Positions 53,567 through 61,069 of a stretch of DNA of 64,000 bases are shown in pieces. Every line of letters starts with the position of its first letter. Position 1 is the first letter of the stretch. Both the position numbers and the translations under genes were made by a program. Source of the stretch: Kocuria tytonis (lineage in GTDB: Bacteria > Actinomycetota > Actinomycetes > Actinomycetales > Micrococcaceae); the NCBI RefSeq assembly GCF_003226895.2, contig NZ_PNJG02000002.1, positions 1 through 64,000 of the forward strand, read 5' to 3'. The notes beneath the pieces are model-generated. The model worked only from the letters and a program-made list of their open reading frames with translations, was not told the origin of the DNA and did no database searches.

Positions 53567-54412
53567 TCAGCTGTTCCAGAGACCGTAGGTCTCGGCGAGC
53601 TCGGAGACCTTCCTGGCGCGCGCCAGCCGCGGCAGGTACGAGCCGTCCGCGCCACCGTGACCCGAGTTCGCCCGCTCGATCATCTCCCTGGCCCAGTGGA
53701 TCTCCTGCTCGCTCGGGGCCAGAGCGCGGTTGATGCCGTCCGTCTGATCGGGGTCCAGACACAGTTTGCCGGTCATGCCCATGGACTGGGTGACCTGGCA
53801 GGCCGACGCGAGCTCCTCCCCGAGGACCCCGTTGCTGGGGCCGTCCACGGGCCCGGGCAGCTCACCCACGCGCGAGGCCGTCACCAGGGTGGAGCGGGCG
53901 AAGGCCAGCGCCATGGGGTCCGCGGAGGCCCCGGTGTCCTTGCGGAAGTCCCCCACGCCGAACGCCAGGCGGAACACGCCGGGGGCGCGGGCGATGTCGT
54001 AGGCGTTCATGAGCCCCACCGCAGACTCGATGAGCGCGACCACGGGCGTTCCCGCGCGGCTCATCATGGCGGTCTTGGTGATGTGGTCCGGGTGCTCGGT
54101 CTTGGCCAGCACGATGCCGCGCAGGTTGCGGACCTCGCTCAGGGCGGCGAGGTCCTTCTCCCAGTGCGGGGTGGTGATGTCGTTGACCCGCACCCACGCG
54201 CTCACGCCGTCCTGCATGGCCCGGACCAGCTCCGCACGCGCACGGTCCTTGTCCTCCTCCGGCACGGCGTCCTCGATGTCCAGGACCACGGAGTCCGCCT
54301 CCGACGCCAGGGCCGGGGCGAACAGCGAGGTGTCCGCCGCGGAGGTGAGCAGCCACGACCGGGACAGTCGTGCGGGGAGCGCTGCTGCGCGCTGGTTGCG
54401 GTACGGGGCCAT
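53567..54412 (-). CDS. HpcH/HpaI aldolase/citrate lyase beta-like protein
   Basis: The 281-residue TIM-barrel protein is of the CitE family, with SVVLDIEDAVPEEDKDRAR, VRVNDITTPHWEKDL, VALIESAVGLMNAYDIA and GMTGKLCLDPDQ. Such enzymes cleave acyl-CoA thioesters such as malyl-CoA or citramalyl-CoA with Mg2+. The exact substrate is not predictable. GAGGAG lies 5 nt before ATG 54412. Confidence 0.88.
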   Translation of the reverse strand: MAPYRNQRAAALPARLSRSWLLTSAADTSLFAPALASEADSVVLDIEDAVPEEDKDRARAELVRAMQDGVSAWVRVNDITTPHWEKDLAALSEVRNLRGIVLAKTEHPDHITKTAMMSRAGTPVVALIESAVGLMNAYDIARAPGVFRLAFGVGDFRKDTGASADPMALAFARSTLVTASRVGELPGPVDGPSNGVLGEELASACQVTQSMGMTGKLCLDPDQTDGINRALAPSEQEIHWAREMIERANSGHGGADGSYLPRLARARKVSELAETYGLWNS

Positions 54413-54791
54413 GGCTCTCCTCGGGGCGTGGTGACATCGGATCGGTGCGACGGCGCACCCGCTCGCCCGGGCCTCCTCGGCCCGCGTGCGGGCACCGCGC
54501 GGACGGCGGCACGCACACGACTGTGACGGCGCAGCGTCAACCCTATTCCCCGGACCCCGGGTGCCGCGCCCCTCCCGCCCACCACGGTCCGAAAGCGGCT
54601 CGTCCCCACGGGCCCGTCCGGTGGTGGGCGCCGGGGTGCCGCCCCCGGCACGTGTCCCAGCACGGTGCGCATCCCCGCGGTCCGGGCAGCTCCCGGGCGA
54701 GGGCCCACCGGGAGGGCTACAGTGGCCCTGTCCAGGCCGTTCGCGGCAGCGACCGCGCGGCACCGTTGACCATTGCCTCTGGATCCCCACC
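54413..54791. other. Intergenic region between divergent genes
   Basis: The 379 bp are G+C-rich. I see a small inverted repeat TGACG-N6-CGTCA (54524-54539) and a possible rightward -10 TACAGT (54718-54723). No gene or RNA is supported. Confidence 0.5.
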
Positions 54792-55610
54792 ATGAATCCC
54801 GTTCAGCACCCACGGGGCGAGCACGACTCGTCGGACCACCACTCCCAGGACACCCCGCGCGGGGACCGCGCCCCGGAAGGCCACGCCCCCGGGGGCTCCC
54901 GCTCCGACACCCCGCCCCGGTACGGCATCCGGACCGGCTCCGCCGCTCCCGGTGACGCCGCCCGCTCCGGTGCGCCCACGACGTCGCCCGCCGAGCCGCC
55001 GCGCGACGGGCACCGGCCCGGCCCCGCGGGGACCGACGCGCGCTCCCCCGAGGCGCGCACCGCGGCCACCCGCGCCGCGCGGCGGATGGGGCGTGGTCTC
55101 TCCTTCACCGTGGTCATGATGGGGTTCCTGGTGGGTCTGGCCCTCGTGGCCATGGACCTGCCCGTCGGGTGGGTCATCGGCGCCGCACTGGTGCTCCTGG
55201 GAGTGCTGGGGTTCGCGACCGTGCAGACGCGCGCGCTGCCCGTGTTCCAGGACCCGGAGGAACCGCAGCGTCGTCCGTGGTCGAAGCTGTGGCTGATTCC
55301 CGCCGCCCTGCTGCTCCTGGGCCTCGGGTGCCTCGGCACGGCATTCGTGGTGCCCGCGTGGCTGGGACCGTCCGTTCCCGCGGATCTGCTGGACGACTAC
55401 GTGCTGGCCTTCATCGTGGGCGGGATGACCATGGTCGTGGGTGCGGGTCTCGGTTTCGGGCTCGTGGCCACCTCGCGCTTCACCCGCCCGGACGACGACG
55501 ACTCCCCCCTCCGCCCCACGGACTACGCCGAGCGGGTGGGTCGGCGCGAACGCCGGGACGCGGAGGGCTACTACGATTCGGACTGGATCCGCAGGGATCC
55601 CCGCGACTGA
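54792..55610 (+). CDS. Hypothetical membrane protein with long disordered N-terminus
   Basis: No family is recognised. Residues 1-100 are hydrophilic and rich in Pro, Asp, Arg, His and Gly. Four helices follow (GLSFTVVMMGFLVGLALVAM, VGWVIGAALVLLGVLGFATV, LWLIPAALLLLGLGCLGTAF, VLAFIVGGMTMVVGAGLGFG), then a charged C-terminus. ATG 54792 is the first codon that excludes the upstream non-coding stretch. The gene precedes a MarR regulator by 63 bp on the same strand. Confidence 0.7.
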   Translation: MNPVQHPRGEHDSSDHHSQDTPRGDRAPEGHAPGGSRSDTPPRYGIRTGSAAPGDAARSGAPTTSPAEPPRDGHRPGPAGTDARSPEARTAATRAARRMGRGLSFTVVMMGFLVGLALVAMDLPVGWVIGAALVLLGVLGFATVQTRALPVFQDPEEPQRRPWSKLWLIPAALLLLGLGCLGTAFVVPAWLGPSVPADLLDDYVLAFIVGGMTMVVGAGLGFGLVATSRFTRPDDDDSPLRPTDYAERVGRRERRDAEGYYDSDWIRRDPRD

Positions 55611-55673
55611 GGGGCGTGCCCTGAACCCCTCCGTCCACTGGCCTGCCACGCACCACGGAGGAGACATCGACGC

Positions 55674-56159
55674 ATGAGCAGCTCATCGAACGAACCTCCC
55701 GTCCCGTGGCTCAGCGCCGCCGAGCAGGAGGTGTGGCGCAACTTCCTCCGCCTCAGCCGAGGCATGGAACGCGCCGTGGACCGGCAGCTGCAACGCGACA
55801 GCGAGCTCTCCGGGTCCGAGTACGACATCCTGGTCCCCCTGTCCGAGGCGGCGTCCGGGGAGCTGCCCTCGCGAGAGCTGCTGCGCGGGCTCGGGTGGGA
55901 GCGCTCCCGGCTGTCCCACATGCTGTCGCGCATGGAGCGGCGGGACATGCTCCGCCGCTCTCCTAGCCCCACGGACGGCCGAGGACTGGTGGTGGCGATC
56001 ACCGACCACGGTCGGGAGGCTATCGGGCGGGCGGCGCCGGCGCATCTGGCCATGGTGCGCGAGGCGCTCGTGGACCATCTGAGCCAGGACGAGAAGTCCG
56101 CCCTGCTGAGCATCGCGCGCAAGGTGCTGCCCCGCCTGGCGGCAATGGGCCTCGCATGA
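55674..56159 (+). CDS. MarR-family transcriptional regulator
   Basis: The 161-residue protein has a winged helix of the MarR type (SELSGSEYDILVPLSEA, LGWERSRLSHMLSRMERRDML, wing SPTDGRGLVVAITDHGREA). MarR proteins repress small operons and respond to phenolics or oxidants. GGAGGAGA lies about 9 nt before the ATG. The target is unknown. Confidence 0.92.
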   Translation: MSSSSNEPPVPWLSAAEQEVWRNFLRLSRGMERAVDRQLQRDSELSGSEYDILVPLSEAASGELPSRELLRGLGWERSRLSHMLSRMERRDMLRRSPSPTDGRGLVVAITDHGREAIGRAAPAHLAMVREALVDHLSQDEKSALLSIARKVLPRLAAMGLA

Positions 56160-56204
56160 CGCGGGCGTGGCCCCGCCGCGGCTGTGGAATCCACTACGGT
56201 CCGC

Positions 56205-56231
56205 AAAAGACCCGTTAACAGGGGACGGGTC
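56205..56231 (-). terminator. Rho-independent terminator of the candidate small RNA
   Basis: On the minus strand GACCCGT (56225-56231) pairs with ACGGGTC (56209-56215) across a 9-base loop and is followed by TTTT (56205-56208). The first arm is also the 3' arm of the adjacent 12-bp hairpin, so the two structures exclude each other. Confidence 0.6.
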
Positions 56232-56357
56232 CTGCCACTTGGGGGATCGGCAGGACCCGTCGGACATCCCGAATCTGGGGGAGATCGGGACGCCGGCCAA
56301 CCGGGGGATCATCCGGGCGCGTATTTGGGGGGATGCGCCCGGGCCACTTCGGCCGAC
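56205..56357 (-). ncRNA. Candidate C-rich-loop small RNA (6C-like)
   Basis: The region contains hairpins with stems 56225-56236/56249-56260 (12 bp), 56267-56276/56282-56290 (9 bp plus bulged A) and 56313-56320/56335-56342 (8 bp). A fourth, alternative stem uses 56291-56296 with 56313-56319. On the minus strand each loop shows UCCCCC: at 56241, 56277, 56303 and 56327 on the plus strand, runs of five or six G. Known actinobacterial 6C RNAs have two hairpins with C-rich loops and act on G-rich mRNA sites. This element has a similar size (about 150 nt) but four C-runs. No protein-coding frame explains it. The plus strand could instead be transcribed. Confidence 0.6.
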
Positions 56358-56363
56358 ACCATC

Positions 56364-56393
56364 ACTTTATGCGGCAACTCCATCGAGACGCAA
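56364..56393 (-). promoter_or_regulatory. Candidate promoter of the small RNA
   Basis: TTGCGT (56388-56393) and TAAAGT (56364-56369) on the minus strand are 18 bp apart, which would start the RNA near 56357. The rest of the gap up to 56556 shows no gene. Confidence 0.45.
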
Positions 56394-56556
56394 GTAAACC
56401 GGCTGTCGATCCGAGAATCGCCCTCTGACCTAGGGCAATGGGGTCCCGCGTGATTCCCGCCATGACTTTTTCGTCACATTTCCGGCTGCCGCTGGTGACG
56501 TGCTTGTCCCCAGGGTGCACCACACGGGGGTTGGCGCCGCCATGGCATCGCTCACG

Positions 56557-57435
56557 TCACGGGCCCTCCATGACGTCCAGCACCAGGTGCAGGAAACTGC
56601 GCAGCAGGGCCGAGCGGTCGTTCCTGCGCCAGGCCACCGCCACGTCCACGCCCGGTGAGTCCTGCAGATCCACGTACACCACCCCGCTCAGCCGGAGGGC
56701 GCGGACGGATTCGGGGAGCACGGCGACTCCTCCTCCAGCCGCCACAAGCGAGAGCATCCCGGCGGTCTCGTGCGTGACCTGGCCGATCCGCATCCGGAAG
56801 CCCGATGCGCGGCACAGCTCGCTCACCGTCCGGGCGATCACGGACTCCGGCGGGTGGGACACGAATTGCTGATCCTGCAGCAGCCGTGCGGACACGGGCC
56901 CAGCGGCCAGGGAGCTGTCCCGGGGAACGGCCACCACCAGTTCCTCGCGGTGGACGAGTCGGTGCTCGATGTCCTGCGAGGCCACGGGCGGAGACAGGAT
57001 AGCGGCATCCAGGGTGTGCTCACGCAGCCCCGCTTCCATGGCGGGGCCCGGCATCTCCCCGTGCAGCACGAGTGAGACCCCGGGCAGCTGCTCCTGGACC
57101 GCCCGCCCCAGCCGGGGCATGACACCGTAGGTGGCGGGCCCCGAGAATCCCACCCGCAGCACACCGGCCGCGCCGTTGCCCACCCGGTGGACGTCCGCCG
57201 TCAGCGTCTCGAGCTCGGTGACGATCCGCCGCCCGCGGTCCAGCAGCTCCTGGCCCGCGGGCGTGAGGTCCACCCGCCGCGTGGTCCGGTCCAGCAACCG
57301 GACGCCCAGCTCCTCCTCCAGCTGGCGGATCTGCTGGGACAGCGGCGGCTGGGCCATGTGCAGGCGCTCGGCCGCACGGCCGAAGTGCCGCTCCTCGGCC
57401 ACCGCTATGAAATGGTTCAGCTGCCGCAGGTCCAC
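56557..57435 (-). CDS. LysR-family transcriptional regulator
   Basis: The 292-residue protein has the N-terminal LysR helix-turn-helix (MDLRQLNHFIAVAEERHFGRA with RLHMAQPPLSQQIRQLEEEL) and a periplasmic-binding-protein-like effector domain of the BenM/CatM type. GTG 57435 is chosen because AGGGG lies 8 nt upstream. It starts 14 bp after the fadD-like stop on the same strand and may be co-transcribed with it. Confidence 0.92.
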   Translation of the reverse strand: MDLRQLNHFIAVAEERHFGRAAERLHMAQPPLSQQIRQLEEELGVRLLDRTTRRVDLTPAGQELLDRGRRIVTELETLTADVHRVGNGAAGVLRVGFSGPATYGVMPRLGRAVQEQLPGVSLVLHGEMPGPAMEAGLREHTLDAAILSPPVASQDIEHRLVHREELVVAVPRDSSLAAGPVSARLLQDQQFVSHPPESVIARTVSELCRASGFRMRIGQVTHETAGMLSLVAAGGGVAVLPESVRALRLSGVVYVDLQDSPGVDVAVAWRRNDRSALLRSFLHLVLDVMEGP

Positions 57436-57449
57436 GACCACCGCCCCTC

Positions 57450-59159
57450 TCAGGAGTCCAGGAGCTTCTTCTCCAGGATCTCCTCCTTGACCGCTCGGCG
57501 CAGCGTCTTCCCCAGCATCGTGCGGGGGAGGTCGTCCATCGCGACGATCCGCCGCGGCACCTTGTAGCGGGTCACCTTGTCGTAGCAGTGCTGCCGCAGG
57601 GCGGCCTCGTCCATGCTCGTGCCGGGCTCGAGCACCACCGCGGCCACGACGGTCTCGTTCCCGTCCGCGTTGGGAATGCCCACCACGGCCGCGTCCGCGA
57701 CGCCGTCGTGCAGCTTCAGCGCGGTCTCCACCTCCGTGGGCGCCACGTTGAACCCGCCGGTGATGATGACCTCCTTGATCCGGTCCACCACGCGCAGGAA
57801 GCCGTCCTCGTCCACGGTGACGATGTCGCCGGAGCGCAGCCAGCCGTCCGCCGTGAAGAGCTTGGCGGTCTCCTCCGGGCGCTTCCAGTAGCCCTGCGTG
57901 GTCTGCGGACCCTTGACCAGCAGCTCGCCCTCCGCGTCCACCGGGACATCCTCCCCGGTCTCCGGATCCACCATGCGGACGTCCGTGCCCGGGAAGGGGA
58001 TGCCGATCGAACCCGCGCGGCGGTGCTCGTTGAGCGGGTTGCAGGCCACGAGGGGCGAGCACTCCGTGAGTCCGTACCCCTCGATGAGCATGCCGCCCGT
58101 GGCATCCTCCCAGGTGGCGACCAGGGGAACCGGCAGGCTCATGGCCCCGGACACGGCCACGCGGATCCCCGAGAGGTCCTTGCCGGTCTCGGCGGCGGCG
58201 TCGAGCACCTTCTGGTAGACGGGCGGAACCGCGGGGAGCACCGTGGGCATGCTCTTCTTCATGGCCCGCAGGATGAGGTCCGCGCGCACGGTGGGGAACA
58301 GCACGAGCTTCGCCCCCAGGGACATGGCGAAGGTCAGCCCCAGGGTGAGGCCGAAGGCGTGGAACAGGGGGAGCACACCGTAGACCACCTCGTTGGAGGA
58401 GCTGTCCAGCCAGTGCTGGCCCATGAGCGCGTTGGACTCCAGGTTGCGGTGGCTCAGCATGGCGCCCTTGGGCCGGCCCGTGGTCCCGGAGGTGTACTGC
58501 AGCAGCGCGATGTCCGTGGCGGTGGGGCGCGGGTGGTCCGAGCGCACCGGGGCGGAGTCCAGCAGCGTCTTCCAGGCAATGGTGCCGGGCGCGGGCGCGG
58601 TGAGCTCCCTGCGCTGCTCGGCCAGCTTCCTGAGCGGCAGCCGCAGCCCCAGGCGCATCACCGGGGGCATGGCCGCGGTGATGTCCACGGCCACCACGTG
58701 CTCCACGGCCAGGTCCTCTGGCATCCCGGTGATCCGCGAGGCCACCTTGTCCCAGGCGATCACCACGCGGGCACCGTGGTCCTCGAACTGGTGCCGCAGC
58801 TCGGGAGTGGTGTACAGCGGGTTGTGCTCCACCACGATCGCCCCGAGCCGCAGGGCAGCGTAGAAGGCCACGATGTGCTGGGGGCAGTTGGGCAGCACGA
58901 TCGCCACGCGGTCACCGGCCTGCACGCCCAGGATCCGCAGCCCCTCCGCCACGCGCTGCACCTGGTCCCCGAGCTGCGCGTAGCTCATCCCGGCCCCGAA
59001 GAACTCGACGGCGGTCTTCGCGCCGTGGCGGGCCACCGACTTCTCCAGCATGTGCACCAGGGAGGTCTCCGGCAGATCCAGGTCCCGGGGGACCCCGGGG
59101 TCGTAGCTCGCCGTCCAGGGTCGGGATGCCAGGAAGTCTCGGGAATTCACGTCAGCCAT
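57450..59159 (-). CDS. Long-chain-fatty-acid--CoA ligase (FadD type)
   Basis: The 569-residue adenylate-forming enzyme has the AMP-binding P-loop LLQYTSGTTGRPKGAML, GYGLTECSPLV, GWLRSGDIVTVDEDGFLRVV, the DRIKEVIITGGFNVAP hinge and the C-terminal catalytic Lys in RTMLGKTLRR. It activates fatty acids to acyl-CoA for beta-oxidation or lipid synthesis. ATG 59159 has TAACCT 7 nt upstream and no ribosome site. Confidence 0.93.
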   Translation of the reverse strand: MADVNSRDFLASRPWTASYDPGVPRDLDLPETSLVHMLEKSVARHGAKTAVEFFGAGMSYAQLGDQVQRVAEGLRILGVQAGDRVAIVLPNCPQHIVAFYAALRLGAIVVEHNPLYTTPELRHQFEDHGARVVIAWDKVASRITGMPEDLAVEHVVAVDITAAMPPVMRLGLRLPLRKLAEQRRELTAPAPGTIAWKTLLDSAPVRSDHPRPTATDIALLQYTSGTTGRPKGAMLSHRNLESNALMGQHWLDSSSNEVVYGVLPLFHAFGLTLGLTFAMSLGAKLVLFPTVRADLILRAMKKSMPTVLPAVPPVYQKVLDAAAETGKDLSGIRVAVSGAMSLPVPLVATWEDATGGMLIEGYGLTECSPLVACNPLNEHRRAGSIGIPFPGTDVRMVDPETGEDVPVDAEGELLVKGPQTTQGYWKRPEETAKLFTADGWLRSGDIVTVDEDGFLRVVDRIKEVIITGGFNVAPTEVETALKLHDGVADAAVVGIPNADGNETVVAAVVLEPGTSMDEAALRQHCYDKVTRYKVPRRIVAMDDLPRTMLGKTLRRAVKEEILEKKLLDS

Positions 59160-59166
59160 GACAGCG

Positions 59167-59172
59167 AGGTTA
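59167..59172 (-). promoter_or_regulatory. -10 box of the fadD-like gene (leaderless)
   Basis: TAACCT on the minus strand ends exactly 7 nt before the ATG at 59159. Confidence 0.55.
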
Positions 59173-59256
59173 CCCGCCGCGCTCCACCCGCCACGAGCGG
59201 TGTCCTCACCGCCTCCGGCGGCAGGCCCGGCTCGGTCCCGCCCCCGGCCGCGTCGG

Positions 59257-59262
59257 TAGACT
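59257..59262 (+). promoter_or_regulatory. -10 box of the hypothetical membrane gene
   Basis: TAGACT in CGGTAGACTTTGCG, 45 bp upstream of the ATG at 59308. It shares GTAGACT with the sugar-ABC and regulator promoters. Confidence 0.5.
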
Positions 59263-59307
59263 TTGCGGGACCCGTCACCGGACTCCCCGCCGAATCGAGG
59301 CCCCGCC

Positions 59308-60273
59308 ATGTCCCCCTCCTCCGCCCGTGACCCCTTCGGCGACGGCAACGCCCCCTGGACCGGGAGCTCCCCCGCACGTGCCGCCTCCGAGTCCGAGGAC
59401 ACCCGCCCCCTCCCCCGCCCGGAAACCGCCGGACGCGACGTCGCCTCCGCGGACACCGCCGCCATGCCCTCCGTCCCGGCCGACGACGCCGCCCGCAGCC
59501 TTCCCCCGCGGAGCTCGCCGCAGACCGGTCGCACCGGGGTGGCCTCCGGCAGGCTGCACCCGCGCGACCGGCGGGCGGAGCCCGCGGACCCCGTGGGCGA
59601 CGACCACCTCACCAGCCCCCAGGACCGGATCACGGGGGAGGCCGCCTGGGACTCCATGCGCCCCGCCGTGCGCCCAGAGGCCGCCGGTGCGACGAGCCGC
59701 CCCACCGTGGAGTCCCTCCGGGCCCGGCAGCGGCAGCGGTTCGGCGGCCCGCAGCTGCTCCCCGGTCTCACGGGTCTGCTCGTGGCCATGGCCCTCGGCG
59801 GCTTGCTGCTGGGCGCCGCGGGCCTCGTCGGTGACCAGTTCGGCGTGGACACCACCCGCAGCGCGGGGGACTCCCTTGCCCGCGCGTGGAGCCGACCGGA
59901 CGACGCCCGGCTGTGGAGCGGCGTCGGCGTGCTGGGCGCGGTGGAGTTCCTCTCGCTGCTCGCGGGTGGCTACGCGGCGGGCCGCGCGGCTCGCTTCTCG
60001 GGTGTCGCCCAGGGAGTGGGCGTGTGGCTGTGGTCGCTGCTCGCCCGGGCGGTGGCCTCCGCGGGGGTGGCGCTGTGGGCCGGCGCCCAGGGGTGGGGCG
60101 GTTCGCGCTGGGTGGTGCAGGAGTTCCTCGGCGGCAACCAGGGCATCGGGGCCGTGGCACTCGCCGGGGCGCTGGTCCTGGGCCTGCTGGGCGCGGTCCT
60201 CGGCGGGGCCTGGGGGATGCGCTACCACCGTAAAGTGGACGCCTGGACCATTTCGAATGCAATGAACCAGTAG
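59308..60273 (+). CDS. Hypothetical membrane protein with disordered N-terminus
   Basis: The 321-residue protein has no family I recognise. Residues 1-150 are Pro/Ala/Asp/Arg-rich and likely disordered. Four helices follow (LLPGLTGLLVAMALGGLLLG, WSGVGVLGAVEFLSLLAGGY, VGVWLWSLLARAVASAGVAL, GAVALAGALVLGLLGAVLGG). It resembles small actinobacterial membrane proteins of unknown role. The ATG at 59308 follows GAGG. Its stop codon TAG is the first half of the -10 box of the next gene. Confidence 0.7.
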   Translation: MSPSSARDPFGDGNAPWTGSSPARAASESEDTRPLPRPETAGRDVASADTAAMPSVPADDAARSLPPRSSPQTGRTGVASGRLHPRDRRAEPADPVGDDHLTSPQDRITGEAAWDSMRPAVRPEAAGATSRPTVESLRARQRQRFGGPQLLPGLTGLLVAMALGGLLLGAAGLVGDQFGVDTTRSAGDSLARAWSRPDDARLWSGVGVLGAVEFLSLLAGGYAAGRAARFSGVAQGVGVWLWSLLARAVASAGVALWAGAQGWGGSRWVVQEFLGGNQGIGAVALAGALVLGLLGAVLGGAWGMRYHRKVDAWTISNAMNQ

Positions 60274-60276
60274 ACT
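60271..60276 (+). promoter_or_regulatory. -10 box of the response-regulator operon
   Basis: TAGACT overlaps the stop codon of the upstream gene and precedes the regulator start by 57 bp. Confidence 0.5.
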
Positions 60277-60333
60277 TTCGTACCGTCGGGAGCCTGGGCT
60301 GGGCTTCCACAGGGGAGTACGGAGGAAACAGCT

Positions 60334-61050
60334 ATGCCTTCAACACTCGTCGCGGTCGTCGACGATCATGAAGTGGTCCGCGAGGGTGTCCGCCTGGTGT
60401 CCATGACCTCGCTGGCGGACGTCAAACTCGTGGGATCGTCCGATTCCGTGACCACGCTGCTGGACCAGCTGGGACGGGACCCGGAAAATCCCGCGCTCAC
60501 GGCGCAGGGTGCGAAGCGCATCGAGTGCGACGTGGTCCTGCTGGACCTGTCGCTGGCGGACAAGTCGCGCCCGGCGAGCAACGTGGAGCGCCTGCGCAGC
60601 GCGGGCATGAAGGTCCTGATCTTCAGCATCGGGGAGAACGCCGGTCTCATCCGCGAGGCCCTGCGTGCGGGGGCACTGGGGCTGGTCCGCAAGTCGGACC
60701 CCCTCGAGCACGCCATCGAGGAGGCGCGCGCCATCGCGGACGGCAAACCCGTGATCACCAAGGAGCTGGCCGCGGCCATCGACGGCGACGTGGAGTTCTC
60801 CCGGGCCGCGCTGTCCCCGCGCGAGCGGGAGACGCTGCGGCTGTACGCCTCCGGGTTCGCCCAGGTGCAGGTGGCCCGGCGCATGGGCATCAAGCAGTCC
60901 GCGGTGAAGACGAACATCGACCGCATCCGCGAGAAGTACGCGCGCATCGGCCGCCCCGCACCCACCAAGATCGATCTGCGGATCCGTGCCATCGAGGACG
61001 GTCTGGTGGATCCCGAGGACGACGTCACGAGCGCCGAGAAGAAGCTGTGA
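60334..61050 (+). CDS. LuxR-type two-component response regulator
   Basis: The 238-residue protein has a receiver domain with VVDDHEVVREGVR and the phosphoacceptor Asp71 in VVLLDLSL, then a C-terminal helix-turn-helix (LSPRERETLRLYASGFAQVQ, GIKQSAVKTNIDRIREKY). The helix segment replaces the usual NarL wording in part. GGAGGAAA lies about 8 nt before the ATG, the strongest ribosome site in this region. It heads a three-gene sensory operon. Confidence 0.92.
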   Translation: MPSTLVAVVDDHEVVREGVRLVSMTSLADVKLVGSSDSVTTLLDQLGRDPENPALTAQGAKRIECDVVLLDLSLADKSRPASNVERLRSAGMKVLIFSIGENAGLIREALRAGALGLVRKSDPLEHAIEEARAIADGKPVITKELAAAIDGDVEFSRAALSPRERETLRLYASGFAQVQVARRMGIKQSAVKTNIDRIREKYARIGRPAPTKIDLRIRAIEDGLVDPEDDVTSAEKKL

Positions 61051-61069
61051 TCCCCACCCCGGACATCCC

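Noticed and set aside
54413-54791. Small gene or RNA in the divergent gap
   Set aside because: No conserved motif, start signal or stable multi-stem structure.
56225-56342. CsrB/RsmY-type RNA on the plus strand (GGA motifs in loops)
   Set aside because: GGGGGA loops superficially fit CsrA decoys, but CsrA is not expected in this lineage. The TTTT-tailed terminator and the better promoter are on the minus strand.
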